A stretch of DNA of 10,228 nt from Pseudomonadota bacterium (GCA_023389535.1 JAEWEH010000351.1:1-10228), one strand, 5' to 3'; counted from the stretch's first letter, positions 1-5,945 are shown. Notes: a model not told the origin generated them from the sequence alone. Made by a program: numbers and translations.

Positions 1-119
1 AGTTGGTCCGCGTTGTCCGCCAGCGGCGCAAGGACTGAATCTTCCTGATCGGCGAAACGCGACGGCAACAAGCGGCATGTATCGTTCTGCCGTATATCGG
101 CGAGCGGCGGGTGGCGCAT
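1..119 (-). CDS. RES-domain toxin, N-terminal fragment (runs off the left edge)
   Basis: Reading leftward from an ATG at 117-119, an open frame of 39 codons continues to the window edge. The translation carries RLLPSRF around residues 17-23, followed by DSVLAPLAD, which resembles the N-terminus of RES-domain proteins (typically RLIPSRF, then a short acidic/leucine stretch). RES toxins paired with DUF2384 antitoxins degrade NAD+ (known for MbcT and relatives); the catalytic part lies outside the window. The start is 7 bases after the antitoxin stop codon. An AGGG ribosome-binding sequence (125-128) overlaps that stop with 5 bases spacing, so translation is probably coupled. Only about 40 residues are visible, so the family call rests on a short motif plus the antitoxin next to it. 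Confidence 0.7.
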   Translation of the reverse strand, partial: MRHPPLADIRQNDTCRLLPSRFADQEDSVLAPLADNADQ

Positions 120-126
120 GATCGCC

Positions 127-564
127 CTAGATCCCCCCACGCCGTGCATCCAGCAGTTGGCGCACAGTCTGCATGGCCAAAAGACCGCCCTCTTGCATAT
201 AGACCAGCGGCGTCCTGCCACCAAAAATGATATTGCGATTGGGCAGCTTGATCCATTGGTCGGCCAGGTCCGGCCCATACAGGATGTGCAGGGCCTTGTA
301 GATGCCTATGAGATACGAAATACGCGTGATGCGATCCACTTCGAGGACCCTGGCGGGTTTCTTCTTCCATTCGTATAGCGCGCTGGGCGACAGGCCGCCC
401 AACAAATTGCAGGCTTCTTCATCGCGCAAGCCCCAGGCTTGCACCAGCTTGAAAAAACCTTGCAGCGCCGATTGGGATAAGCGCTGGCGCGTGGGCTTGT
501 CGTTCAAGTCAACGACAGCTGCGGGTTCGAAGCGGCTAAGAGGATAAGCGTAGGCGAAGCTCAT
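127..564 (-). CDS. Xre/MbcA/ParS-type antitoxin (DUF2384)
   Basis: A 145-residue protein. The first two thirds (about residues 28-110) look helical, with a helix-turn-helix-like stretch around LSQSALQGFFKLVQAWGL and LSPSALYEWKK. The C-terminus has the DUF2384 toxin-binding signature: LPNRNIIFGGRTPLVYM, then a helix ending QLLDARRGG. This matches the usual pattern of a glycine-rich loop followed by a VRxxLDAxRGG-like end. In this family the antitoxin inserts its C-terminus into the RES toxin active site, and the complex represses its own promoter. The ATG at 562-564 is preceded by GGAG (571-574 on the complement) with 6 bases spacing, which supports this start. The partner toxin begins 7 bases downstream. 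Family is confident; exact subgroup (MbcA, ParS or Xre) is not resolved. Confidence 0.92.
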   Translation of the reverse strand: MSFAYAYPLSRFEPAAVVDLNDKPTRQRLSQSALQGFFKLVQAWGLRDEEACNLLGGLSPSALYEWKKKPARVLEVDRITRISYLIGIYKALHILYGPDLADQWIKLPNRNIIFGGRTPLVYMQEGGLLAMQTVRQLLDARRGGI

Positions 565-577
565 ATCTTTCTCCAGA

Positions 578-599
578 TATGGATATTCTACACTCCATA
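578..599. promoter_or_regulatory. Putative operator/promoter of the toxin-antitoxin pair
   Basis: A 6-bp inverted repeat, TATGGA at 578-583 and TCCATA at 594-599 with a 10-base spacer, lies 13 bases upstream of the antitoxin start. On the minus strand the spacer contains TAGAAT (complement of 585-590), one mismatch from a sigma-70 -10 box. The only -35 candidates are weak (TTG-containing sequence about 15-18 bases upstream). Autoregulated toxin-antitoxin operons commonly place the operator over the -10 box, so this is a reasonable candidate, but the symmetry is modest. Confidence 0.4.
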
Positions 600-602
600 A
601 TT

Positions 603-641
603 GGAAAACAACAGAAAATGGACTACGCCACCGTGAAGTGG
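603..641 (-). terminator. Weak candidate terminator after the EamA gene
   Basis: On the minus strand, downstream of the EamA stop codon, CCAC and GTGG (628-631 and 638-641) can form a 4-bp stem with a 6-base loop. It is followed by a T-rich but interrupted run (complement of 603-618). The stem is short, so read-through into the antitoxin gene is possible. Confidence 0.22.
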
Positions 642-698
642 TGCGCGTTGGTCAGCGCCGCGCGCTCGCAGCAAACCGGGCCGCTCAGCCTGTTAATG

Positions 699-1568
699 CT
701 AAATGGATAAAAGTACGACACCAGCCACGATCACGGCGCAACCGAGAATCCGCGCGAAGGAGATCCGCTCGTTCAGTATAAAGAAGCCTGCCAGCGTGGC
801 GATCATCAGCGAGCTTTCCCTCAACGGGGCGATCAGGCTGACCTGCCCGCCCAGGCGGTAGGCGTATAGCACCAGAATATAAGCCAGCGGCGACAAGATG
901 CCGACGGCCGCCGCATAGACCCATTTGCCCCGCATCTGCTGTATCAATTCGGCGCGCCGAAGCCAGGCGCGAGGGGCCATCAAGCCTATATTGCCCAGCG
1001 CCGACAACCAATCCAGTATTACTGGAGCCACCAGGAGCACTTTCACGCTGTAAGCGTCGGCCACGGTGTAGGCGGAAATGAACAGGCCGATGAAAAATCC
1101 CCAGCGCACCCCGGCTCGAGCGTGGGCGGAAGCAAAGCGCCTCAGATTGCCGCCCGAGGCGATCAGCAATATGCCCAGCACCACGCAAGCAATGCCCAGT
1201 AGGCCGAATGACGAAGGCTGTTCCCCCAACAGCACGAAGGCCGCCAGACTGGACAGCAACGGGCCAGTGCCTCGGGCGATGGGATACACGACGGTCAAAT
1301 CGGCCGCCTGGTAGCCCCACTGCAGGCATAGGCTGTAGCCCAGGTGCAGCACGCTGGACAGTGCGACAAAAAGCACGACGGCGGCGCTCCAGTCCATGCC
1401 ATCGCTCCAGAGGATGTAGGCCACCCAGGGTGCGTAGACCAGTACCGAAAACAGTCGGTAGGAAAAAACGAAGTGCCCTGCCGCAACCGCTGCCTTCTTG
1501 GAAATGAGATTCCAGGTGGCATGCAGCGCCGCCGCCGCGATGACCAATAAGAAAATGTGGAGTGTCAT
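699..1568 (-). CDS. EamA-family transporter (DMT superfamily)
   Basis: A 289-residue, very hydrophobic protein with about ten predicted membrane segments arranged as two EamA-type halves, the usual length and layout for drug/metabolite transporters of the inner membrane. Typical elements are the N-terminal HATWN motif (about residues 16-20) and YPIARGTGPLLS, a conserved signature closing the third helix of the first half. The second half ends with a helix pair around LAGFFILNERISFARILG, matching the repeated GE/NE-R pattern of the family. The substrate cannot be predicted; relatives export amino acids or other metabolites. The ATG at 1566-1568 has no convincing Shine-Dalgarno sequence, but the protein starts normally there. 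It lies 58 bases downstream of arsC on the same strand and may be co-transcribed with it. Confidence 0.88.
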   Translation of the reverse strand: MTLHIFLLVIAAAALHATWNLISKKAAVAAGHFVFSYRLFSVLVYAPWVAYILWSDGMDWSAAVVLFVALSSVLHLGYSLCLQWGYQAADLTVVYPIARGTGPLLSSLAAFVLLGEQPSSFGLLGIACVVLGILLIASGGNLRRFASAHARAGVRWGFFIGLFISAYTVADAYSVKVLLVAPVILDWLSALGNIGLMAPRAWLRRAELIQQMRGKWVYAAAVGILSPLAYILVLYAYRLGGQVSLIAPLRESSLMIATLAGFFILNERISFARILGCAVIVAGVVLLSI

Positions 1569-1626
1569 CTAAGGCGTGGCGCGTGCGGGCATGAGTGGTG
1601 GGCTAGTCAGGGTCTACCGGAACTTC

Positions 1627-1965
1627 CTAAAGGATTTCGTCCAGGACGGCTGCGGGCCGGCATAGACGCACCCCTTTGTCCGTGACGACGATAGGCCGGT
1701 TGATCAGGATGGGGTGTTCGGCCATGGCGTCCAGCAAGCGTTCATCGTCGGCCGTTTCCAGGCCGAGTTCCTGATACAGGGCTTCTTTGCTGCGGACAGC
1801 GGTGCGTGGGGTCAGGCCCGCGGCCGCGATCAGGGCCGCCAGTTCAGTGCGGCTGGGCGGCGTTTTCAGGTATTCAATGATTTCAGGCTGCTGGCCACGC
1901 TCTTGCAAAGCTTGCAAGACGCTGCGGGATGTGCCGCAGCGCGGATTATGATAAATCGTCGTCAT
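1627..1965 (-). CDS. arsC: Arsenate reductase, ArsC/glutaredoxin-dependent type
   Basis: A 112-residue ArsC-family protein that would reduce arsenate to arsenite using glutathione and glutaredoxin in the cytoplasm. The N-terminus has YHNPRCGTSR with the catalytic Cys10. The three arginines that position arsenate in the E. coli plasmid enzyme have counterparts at Arg58, Arg90 (HPILINRPIVVT) and Arg103 (RLCRP), with nearly the same spacing. It lacks the longer C-terminal tail of the plasmid enzyme (about 141 residues), as many chromosomal forms do. I chose the ATG at 1963-1965 because GGAAA lies 5 bases upstream. A GTG six codons further upstream (1983) has no ribosome-binding sequence. No arsR, arsB or acr3 gene is nearby, so its real role could be general thiol chemistry. 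It is divergent from the peroxiredoxin operon. Confidence 0.85.
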   Translation of the reverse strand: MTTIYHNPRCGTSRSVLQALQERGQQPEIIEYLKTPPSRTELAALIAAAGLTPRTAVRSKEALYQELGLETADDERLLDAMAEHPILINRPIVVTDKGVRLCRPAAVLDEIL

Positions 1966-2015
1966 ACCGGTTTCCGCTGTCACAAAACCGACATCTTAGC
2001 CGAGTTTCAGCCGCT

Positions 2016-2053
2016 GCTTGTGCAAGCCCGCGCACTGGATGAAAATAAGCGTG
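2016..2053 (+). promoter_or_regulatory. Weak candidate promoter for the redox operon
   Basis: In the divergent arsC/peroxiredoxin gap, TTGTGC (2018-2023) and GAAAAT (2041-2046) are 17 bases apart and could act as -35 and -10 boxes, though both match poorly. The -35 candidate sits in a short inverted repeat, GCTTG-TG-CAAGC (2016-2027), which could bind a regulator. No OxyR-like long palindrome is recognisable by eye. Confidence 0.25.
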
Positions 2054-2061
2054 ACCACTTC

Positions 2062-2066
2062 AAGGA
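2062..2066 (+). promoter_or_regulatory. Ribosome-binding site that decides the peroxiredoxin start
   Basis: AAGGA ends directly before a first ATG (2067), which leaves no spacing. It stands 6 bases before a second in-frame ATG (2073). The second ATG is therefore the likely start, giving a protein two residues shorter than the longest reading frame. Confidence 0.7.
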
Positions 2067-2072
2067 ATGATC

Positions 2073-2654
2073 ATGGCTATTGCTCTTCGTTCAAGATCGA
2101 AATCAATCGCGACCTACGCCTTCACCGCCGCGGTATGCATGGCGCCTTTGGCCGCTACCGCTCAATTGCACGCTGGCGCCGCCGCGCCGGACTTCACACT
2201 GCAAGCGACACTGGCTGGCAAGGCTTTCGAATTTTCCTTGTCCGACGCACTGCGCAAAGGCCCCGTGGTGCTTTATTTTTACCCGGCCGCCTTCACAAAA
2301 GGCTGCACGATCGAAGCGCACAACTTTGCGGAAGCAACCGACGAGTTCCGGCAGTATGGCGCGACCGTGCTGGGTGTATCGGCCGACGGATTGGAAAAAC
2401 TCAAGGAGTTTTCCGTCAGCGCCTGCCGCAGTAAATTCGCGGTCGGGGCCGACCCGGACGCCAAGGTCATCAAGGCCTATGATGCCAAAATGGCTTTCAT
2501 GCCGAATATGGCCAGCCGTATTTCCTACGTGATTACGCCGGATCGGAAAATCTATTACGAATACAGCAGCTCCAGCCCGGACGACCACGTACCCAATACC
2601 ATGGCGGCGGTAAAACGCTGGGCGGCAGATGGTAAAGTGGGCAAGACCCAATAA
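2073..2654 (+). CDS. Exported AhpC/TSA (PrxQ-like) peroxiredoxin
   Basis: A 193-residue thiol peroxidase. Residues 1-30 form a signal peptide: basic R-S-R-S-K, a hydrophobic core, then ATA before Gln31, so the enzyme should act in the periplasm. The thioredoxin-fold domain follows, with VVLYFYPAAFTKGCT giving the PxxxTxxC peroxidatic motif at Cys78 and the conserved arginine probably Arg159 (SRISYVI). In standard PrxQ/BCP enzymes the resolving cysteine is five residues after the peroxidatic one; here that position is His83. The only other cysteine of the mature protein is Cys118, which may resolve instead. The reductant is unknown, since cytoplasmic thioredoxin would not reach it. It is the first gene of a four-gene operon, 15 bases before the glutathione peroxidase gene. 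Confidence 0.85.
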   Translation: MAIALRSRSKSIATYAFTAAVCMAPLAATAQLHAGAAAPDFTLQATLAGKAFEFSLSDALRKGPVVLYFYPAAFTKGCTIEAHNFAEATDEFRQYGATVLGVSADGLEKLKEFSVSACRSKFAVGADPDAKVIKAYDAKMAFMPNMASRISYVITPDRKIYYEYSSSSPDDHVPNTMAAVKRWAADGKVGKTQ

Positions 2655-2669
2655 TCCACTAAGCGACGC

Positions 2670-3176
2670 ATGACCATGCCGTCACCCACGATACACGCGT
2701 TCTCCGCCATATCGCTTCAAGGCGAACCGATAGATCTTTCACGCTATGCCGGCCAGGTGTTGCTGGTCGTGAATGTCGCATCCGAATGCGGTTTCACGCC
2801 TCAGTACCAGGGCTTGCAGGATTTGTATCGCCAATACAAGGACCAAGGCTTTGCCATTTTGGGCTTCCCTTGCAATCAATTCGGCGGCCAGGAGCCTGGC
2901 GATGCACAGCAGATTTCTGCTTTCTGCGCCTCCAATTATGGCGTGGAATTTCCCATGTTCCAGAAGGTCGAGGTCAACGGGCCGGGCGCCCACCCCTTGT
3001 ACGGCTGGCTGAAAGCTGAAAAGGCGGGCATCCTGGGCAGCGCGGCCATCAAGTGGAACTTCACCAAGTTTCTGGTGGGGCGTGATGGAAAGGTGCTGCG
3101 CCGCTATGGTCCGACCGTCAAGCCCGAGGGTTTGCGGGCGGATGTGGAACGGGCGCTGGCTGCGAACAGCGGCTGA
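2670..3176 (+). CDS. Glutathione peroxidase family protein (cysteine type)
   Basis: A 168-residue cytoplasmic peroxidase of normal length for bacterial GPx proteins, reducing hydrogen peroxide and lipid hydroperoxides. The catalytic tetrad is visible: Cys40 (NVASECGFT), Gln74 (FGGQEPG), Trp129 and Asn130 (KWNFTKFLV). The peroxidatic residue is an ordinary cysteine, not selenocysteine. Cys86, just before the EFPMF segment, corresponds to the resolving cysteine of thioredoxin-dependent non-animal GPx proteins, so the likely electron donor is thioredoxin rather than glutathione. The ATG at 2670 has no clear ribosome-binding sequence and a second ATG follows at 2676. With only 15 bases after the peroxiredoxin stop, translation may be coupled. 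The two peroxidases would cover the envelope and cytoplasm respectively (inference). Confidence 0.93.
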   Translation: MTMPSPTIHAFSAISLQGEPIDLSRYAGQVLLVVNVASECGFTPQYQGLQDLYRQYKDQGFAILGFPCNQFGGQEPGDAQQISAFCASNYGVEFPMFQKVEVNGPGAHPLYGWLKAEKAGILGSAAIKWNFTKFLVGRDGKVLRRYGPTVKPEGLRADVERALAANSG

Positions 3177-3222
3177 CTATCGTCCGGCATGGCCCCATGG
3201 CGAAGGTATCAACGTGAACGAC

Positions 3223-3228
3223 AAAGGA
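3223..3228 (+). promoter_or_regulatory. Ribosome-binding site that decides the yfcG-like start
   Basis: AAAGGA lies 5 bases before the ATG at 3234, where homology to YfcG begins (MIDLYY). The reading frame is open further upstream to an ATG at 3189, but those 15 extra residues are basic, unlike the family, and have no ribosome-binding sequence. Confidence 0.8.
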
Positions 3229-3233
3229 TAGGA

Positions 3234-3932
3234 ATGATAGACCTGTATTACTGGACCACACCGAACGGCCATAAGATCACCTTGTTTCTGGAGGAAACGG
3301 GGCTGCCCTACAAAATAGTCCCGATCAACATCGGCAAGGGGGATCAGTTCCAGCCGGATTTCCTCAAGATCGCCCCCAATAACCGGATTCCGGCCATTGT
3401 GGACCATTCCCCTTCCGACGCAGGGCAGCCGATTTCCGTGTTCGAATCGGGTGCAATCCTGCTCTACTTGGCCGACAAGACGGGCCGCTTCATTCCGGCC
3501 GATTTGCGGGGCCGCACCGAGACCCTGCAGTGGCTGTTCTGGCAGATGGGCGGGCTTGGCCCCATGGCAGGGCAAAATCACCATTTCGGTGGCTATGCCC
3601 TGGAAAAGATTCCTTATGCCATCGACCGCTATGTGCGCGAAACAGGTCGTCTGTATGGTGTGTTGAACAAGCGCTTGACGGACCGCGAATACATTGCTGG
3701 CGAATATTCGATCGCCGACATGGCCTGCTACCCCTGGATTGTGCCGCACCAACGCCAAAGCCAGAATCTGGACGACTTTCCCCATTTGAAGCGCTGGTTC
3801 GATGCCATCGCCGCGCGTCCGGCCACGCAGCGCGCCTATGAAAAAGCCGATCAGATCAATACCGCGCCCTCCGTCAGCGATGAACAATCACGCGCGCTGC
3901 TTTTTGGCCAGGACGCCAGGACGGTCAAATGA
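3234..3932 (+). CDS. yfcG: YfcG-like Nu-class glutathione S-transferase / disulfide oxidoreductase
   Basis: A 232-residue protein closely resembling E. coli YfcG, which has disulfide-bond reductase activity with glutathione. The N-terminal thioredoxin-fold domain carries TTPNGHKITLFLEE, with the Thr9 and Asn11 typical of this class instead of a catalytic tyrosine or cysteine. It also has NNRIPAIVDH with the cis-proline (Pro53) and FESGAILLYL, where Glu71-Ser72 bind the glutathione gamma-glutamyl group. The helical C-terminal domain has LQWLFWQMGGLGPM followed by GQNHHF, and YSIADMACYPW. The C-terminus is slightly longer than in E. coli. Its cytoplasmic activity fits the peroxidases upstream. 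The gap to the GPx gene is 57 bases, and its stop overlaps the next start as ATGA (3929-3932). Confidence 0.92.
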   Translation: MIDLYYWTTPNGHKITLFLEETGLPYKIVPINIGKGDQFQPDFLKIAPNNRIPAIVDHSPSDAGQPISVFESGAILLYLADKTGRFIPADLRGRTETLQWLFWQMGGLGPMAGQNHHFGGYALEKIPYAIDRYVRETGRLYGVLNKRLTDREYIAGEYSIADMACYPWIVPHQRQSQNLDDFPHLKRWFDAIAARPATQRAYEKADQINTAPSVSDEQSRALLFGQDARTVK

Positions 3933-4765
3933 ATCGGCCAAAGACAAACCAGGCGATGGAGGCTTCCAGGTCCGCGTTATGGCGCTTCGTTCAAGTCGGC
4001 GGCCTCGCCGCCGCGGCCAGTATGCTGGTGGCTTGTGCCAGCGGGCCGGCGGCCAACATATCTTTGATCCCTGCTGAGACGGCGGATATTGCAAGCAAAG
4101 ATGGTGTATTTACGCAGCCTTTGAAATGGGAGCATGCCAAGCCCGACTGCACCGGCGAATGCCCCAGCATCAAGGTTGATTCCCTGGTCTTCCCGGGGAT
4201 GCCAAGACTGACTGAGCTTGTCGACCATGCGCTGGCCACCATGACGGGCGTGAGCGACAGCCAAAGACCGCCCTATGCAACCATTGCCGGCTACGAACAG
4301 TATTTCTGGCAAACCGCGGCCCCACGCGATTCCGCCGTGCTGGCGGCCAAGACGCGTTACCGCAATCGTGACCTGACCACGATCGAACTGAACACTTGGC
4401 AGTATTTCACTGGCTCAGCACACGGGATCACCGCAACGCAATTCTTGAACTGGGACAACAACGCCCGCAAAGTGCTGAGCCTGTCCGATCTGCTGCAACC
4501 CGGTAAATCCGCGGACTACATGGCAGCTCTGCAACAAGCGCATCAGCGCTGGCTGCAATCCAACCCGGCTGCTCAGGAAGATGCGGCCGGCTACCGGCGC
4601 ATGTGGCCCTTCCAACCCAGCGAGAATGTAGCGCTGACGGATCAAGGGCTGGTCGTCAAATATGATTCCTACCAGATCGCCCCGTATTCATTCGGACAAC
4701 CGGAATTGCTTATTCCTTATACCGAGTTGCGCGGCATATTGAAGCCGGCCTATATGCCGGCCTGA
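3929..4765 (+). CDS. DUF3298-like lipoprotein of unknown function
   Basis: A 278-residue predicted lipoprotein. After a weakly basic N-terminus and a hydrophobic stretch, LVAC gives a lipobox with Cys36 as the lipidated residue; Ala37 and Ser38 at +2/+3 suggest outer-membrane sorting. The C-terminal half resembles the DUF3298/RsiV-type domain: a YFTGSAHGITATQFLNWD segment where relatives have a GGAHP-like motif, then KVLSLSDLL, and near the end YQIAPYSFGQPELLIPYTEL. No enzymatic function is established for most such proteins; some bind peptidoglycan fragments or lysozyme. A CTGEC pair (Cys74, Cys78) may form a disulfide. Translation is probably coupled to yfcG through the ATGA overlap, with AGGA 9-10 bases upstream. 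An in-frame ATG at 3956 is an alternative start. It appears to be the last gene of the operon. Confidence 0.78.
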   Translation: MNRPKTNQAMEASRSALWRFVQVGGLAAAASMLVACASGPAANISLIPAETADIASKDGVFTQPLKWEHAKPDCTGECPSIKVDSLVFPGMPRLTELVDHALATMTGVSDSQRPPYATIAGYEQYFWQTAAPRDSAVLAAKTRYRNRDLTTIELNTWQYFTGSAHGITATQFLNWDNNARKVLSLSDLLQPGKSADYMAALQQAHQRWLQSNPAAQEDAAGYRRMWPFQPSENVALTDQGLVVKYDSYQIAPYSFGQPELLIPYTELRGILKPAYMPA

Positions 4766-4775
4766 TCCCTACACC

Positions 4776-4820
4776 CCCTGGCGCAGGCCGATGCTTCTTT
4801 AGCATTCGCAGGCGCTAGGG
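4776..4820. terminator. Hairpin between convergent genes, possible bidirectional terminator
   Basis: CCCTGGCGC (4776-4784) pairs with GCGCTAGGG (4812-4820), nine pairs including one G-T. Inside, ATGC pairs with GCAT around a TTCTTTA loop (4791-4805), separated by an internal loop. It lies where the lipoprotein gene and the ankyrin gene converge and overlaps the ankyrin stop codon. No clean T-tract follows on either strand, so it is not a textbook intrinsic terminator. Confidence 0.35.
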
Positions 4821-5759
4821 TTGGGCCGCGTCGCTTTTTTCGAAGCGGTCCAGGTCAAAATAACGCGAGGTGGACGATGCCGACGGTGCTTTGTCGCCTT
4901 GCTGGGATGTTGTTGCAGCTTGTCCATCCGAAGAACCGCCGGCATCGATCGCGTTCAGGTCCACTGTCTGGACGCCGTCAGATGGCCCGGCTGGCGGCGA
5001 ATCGCTGGCTGTCTGGCCGGCGCGATTACGCGAGCGCATGGCGGCGCGGTCGGCAAGTATCTTTTCGGTAAGCTTGTCCAGTTTGCCGGCTAATGCATTA
5101 TGGTTTTTCAGCCGGGCCCAGTCGGCCGCATCCCGCTTAAGCGCGTCCTGCATGGTGGCATCGGCGCCGGAATTCAGCAGCAACTGTGCAACCGGTTCGC
5201 TACCGCCATAAGCTGCCATCATTAATGCCGTGATGCCGTCCGGGCCTGGCGCATTGACCAAAGCCTTGTTCGCAATGAGCATCTTGACGGTGTCCAGATG
5301 GCCCTTGGAGGCGGCGTATTGCAAGGGCGTCCAGTCCAGCTTGTTGACCAGCGCCCCGCGCCGGATCAACTTTTGCGCCCGCTGTGTCTGGCCTGCCACA
5401 GCGAGATACATCAAGGGCGTTTCCTTGCTGGTATTCATTGCGTTGACGATGGTCTTGGGGTGAGCCGCCAATACGTCGTAAACGTTCCATGCCCCGTCCC
5501 TTATGGCTTGCATGATGGCCGGCTGCCCCTTGGGGCTGAGTTCGTTCGGGTCTGCTCCACGGGCCAGCATCGCCTGGACATGCTTGACGCGGTCGTTTGC
5601 AATGTCCACCCACCAATCCGGAGGGTTCGCGGCGTGCGCGGCGACCGCCAGCAGCATGGCCGGCAACCCTACAATCAATAGACGCCGCAGCCCGGCGAAT
5701 ATGAAGCGCCCGCGCGCGACAGCACCAGAGCGGGCGGAAAATAAGGTAAGGGTGTACAT
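4815..5759 (-). CDS. Exported ankyrin-repeat protein
   Basis: A 314-residue protein from the ATG at 5757-5759. Residues 1-43 form a signal peptide with a long basic n-region, the core LLIVGLPAMLLAVAAHA and probable cleavage after Ala43 or Ala44, so the repeats should be periplasmic. Residues 46 to about 212 hold roughly five ankyrin repeats, seen as VQAMLARGADPNELSP, TPLMYLAVAG, TPLQYAASKGHLDTVKMLI and TALMMAAYGGSEPVAQLLL. Then come a basic helix, a low-complexity Ser/Ala/Gly/Asp tail (about 235-297) and a distinct end, SRYFDLDRFEKSD. Ankyrins bind proteins; the partner is unknown. A GTG at 5801 would add 14 residues but lies at or ahead of the likely transcription start, so I prefer the ATG, although its ribosome-binding sequence is weak. 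It sits downstream of tatD, separated by an AT-rich gap. Confidence 0.8.
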   Translation of the reverse strand: MYTLTLFSARSGAVARGRFIFAGLRRLLIVGLPAMLLAVAAHAANPPDWWVDIANDRVKHVQAMLARGADPNELSPKGQPAIMQAIRDGAWNVYDVLAAHPKTIVNAMNTSKETPLMYLAVAGQTQRAQKLIRRGALVNKLDWTPLQYAASKGHLDTVKMLIANKALVNAPGPDGITALMMAAYGGSEPVAQLLLNSGADATMQDALKRDAADWARLKNHNALAGKLDKLTEKILADRAAMRSRNRAGQTASDSPPAGPSDGVQTVDLNAIDAGGSSDGQAATTSQQGDKAPSASSTSRYFDLDRFEKSDAAQP

Positions 5760-5802
5760 AAGGTCTTCGAAGAAAAAGCAATGCGTTGGACGGCTTGCCA
5801 CT

Positions 5803-5808
5803 ATTGTA
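5803..5808 (-). promoter_or_regulatory. Candidate -10 box for the ankyrin gene
   Basis: On the minus strand this reads TACAAT, one mismatch from the sigma-70 -10 consensus. It would place transcription start near 5796, giving the ATG at 5759 a leader of about 37 bases. No good -35 box is visible 16-18 bases upstream. Confidence 0.3.
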
Positions 5809-5911
5809 AAGGGGTCCTGCTAACCAAGCTTACGGGATATATGGCAGCAGTTGCTATAAGCATCATCACGCTCATTAAATGAACGTCAGCTAGTCACGCT
5901 GGAGAGCTGCC

Positions 5912-5944
5912 ATGAATTATTTAACATTAAAGAAACCACTCTAG
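5912..5944 (+). CDS. Possible 10-codon ORF (MNYLTLKKPL) in the AT-rich gap
   Basis: An ATG preceded by GGAGA with 6-7 bases spacing opens a frame of ten codons ending in TAG. The ribosome-binding sequence is better than for most real genes here, and it is oriented against its neighbours. It could be a leader peptide, a leftover gene start or chance. No larger gene follows in this frame or orientation before tatD's end, and no convincing promoter is seen. Confidence 0.15.
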   Translation: MNYLTLKKPL

Positions 5945-5945
5945 A

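Noticed and set aside
685..1329. Minus-strand open frame (214 codons) overlapping the EamA gene
   Set aside because: It is in another frame of the same strand; the EamA frame has proper membrane segments, while this one is Arg/Gly-rich.
1569..1626. Gap between arsC and the EamA gene checked for a promoter or terminator
   Set aside because: No convincing -10/-35 pair or hairpin with T-run was seen, so the two genes may simply be co-transcribed.
3188..3199. CATGG-CC-CCATG inverted repeat between gpx and yfcG
   Set aside because: It is only 5 bp per arm with a 2-base centre in an intra-operon gap; no promoter-like boxes go with it.
3177..3887. Minus-strand open frame (236 codons) opposite yfcG
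   Set aside because: It mirrors a gene with strong YfcG similarity, and its own translation matches nothing I recognise.
4744..4761. GCCGGC-CTATAT-GCCGGC hairpin at the end of the lipoprotein gene
   Set aside because: It is a strong stem, but it encodes the last residues of the protein and no T-run follows, so I did not call it a terminator.
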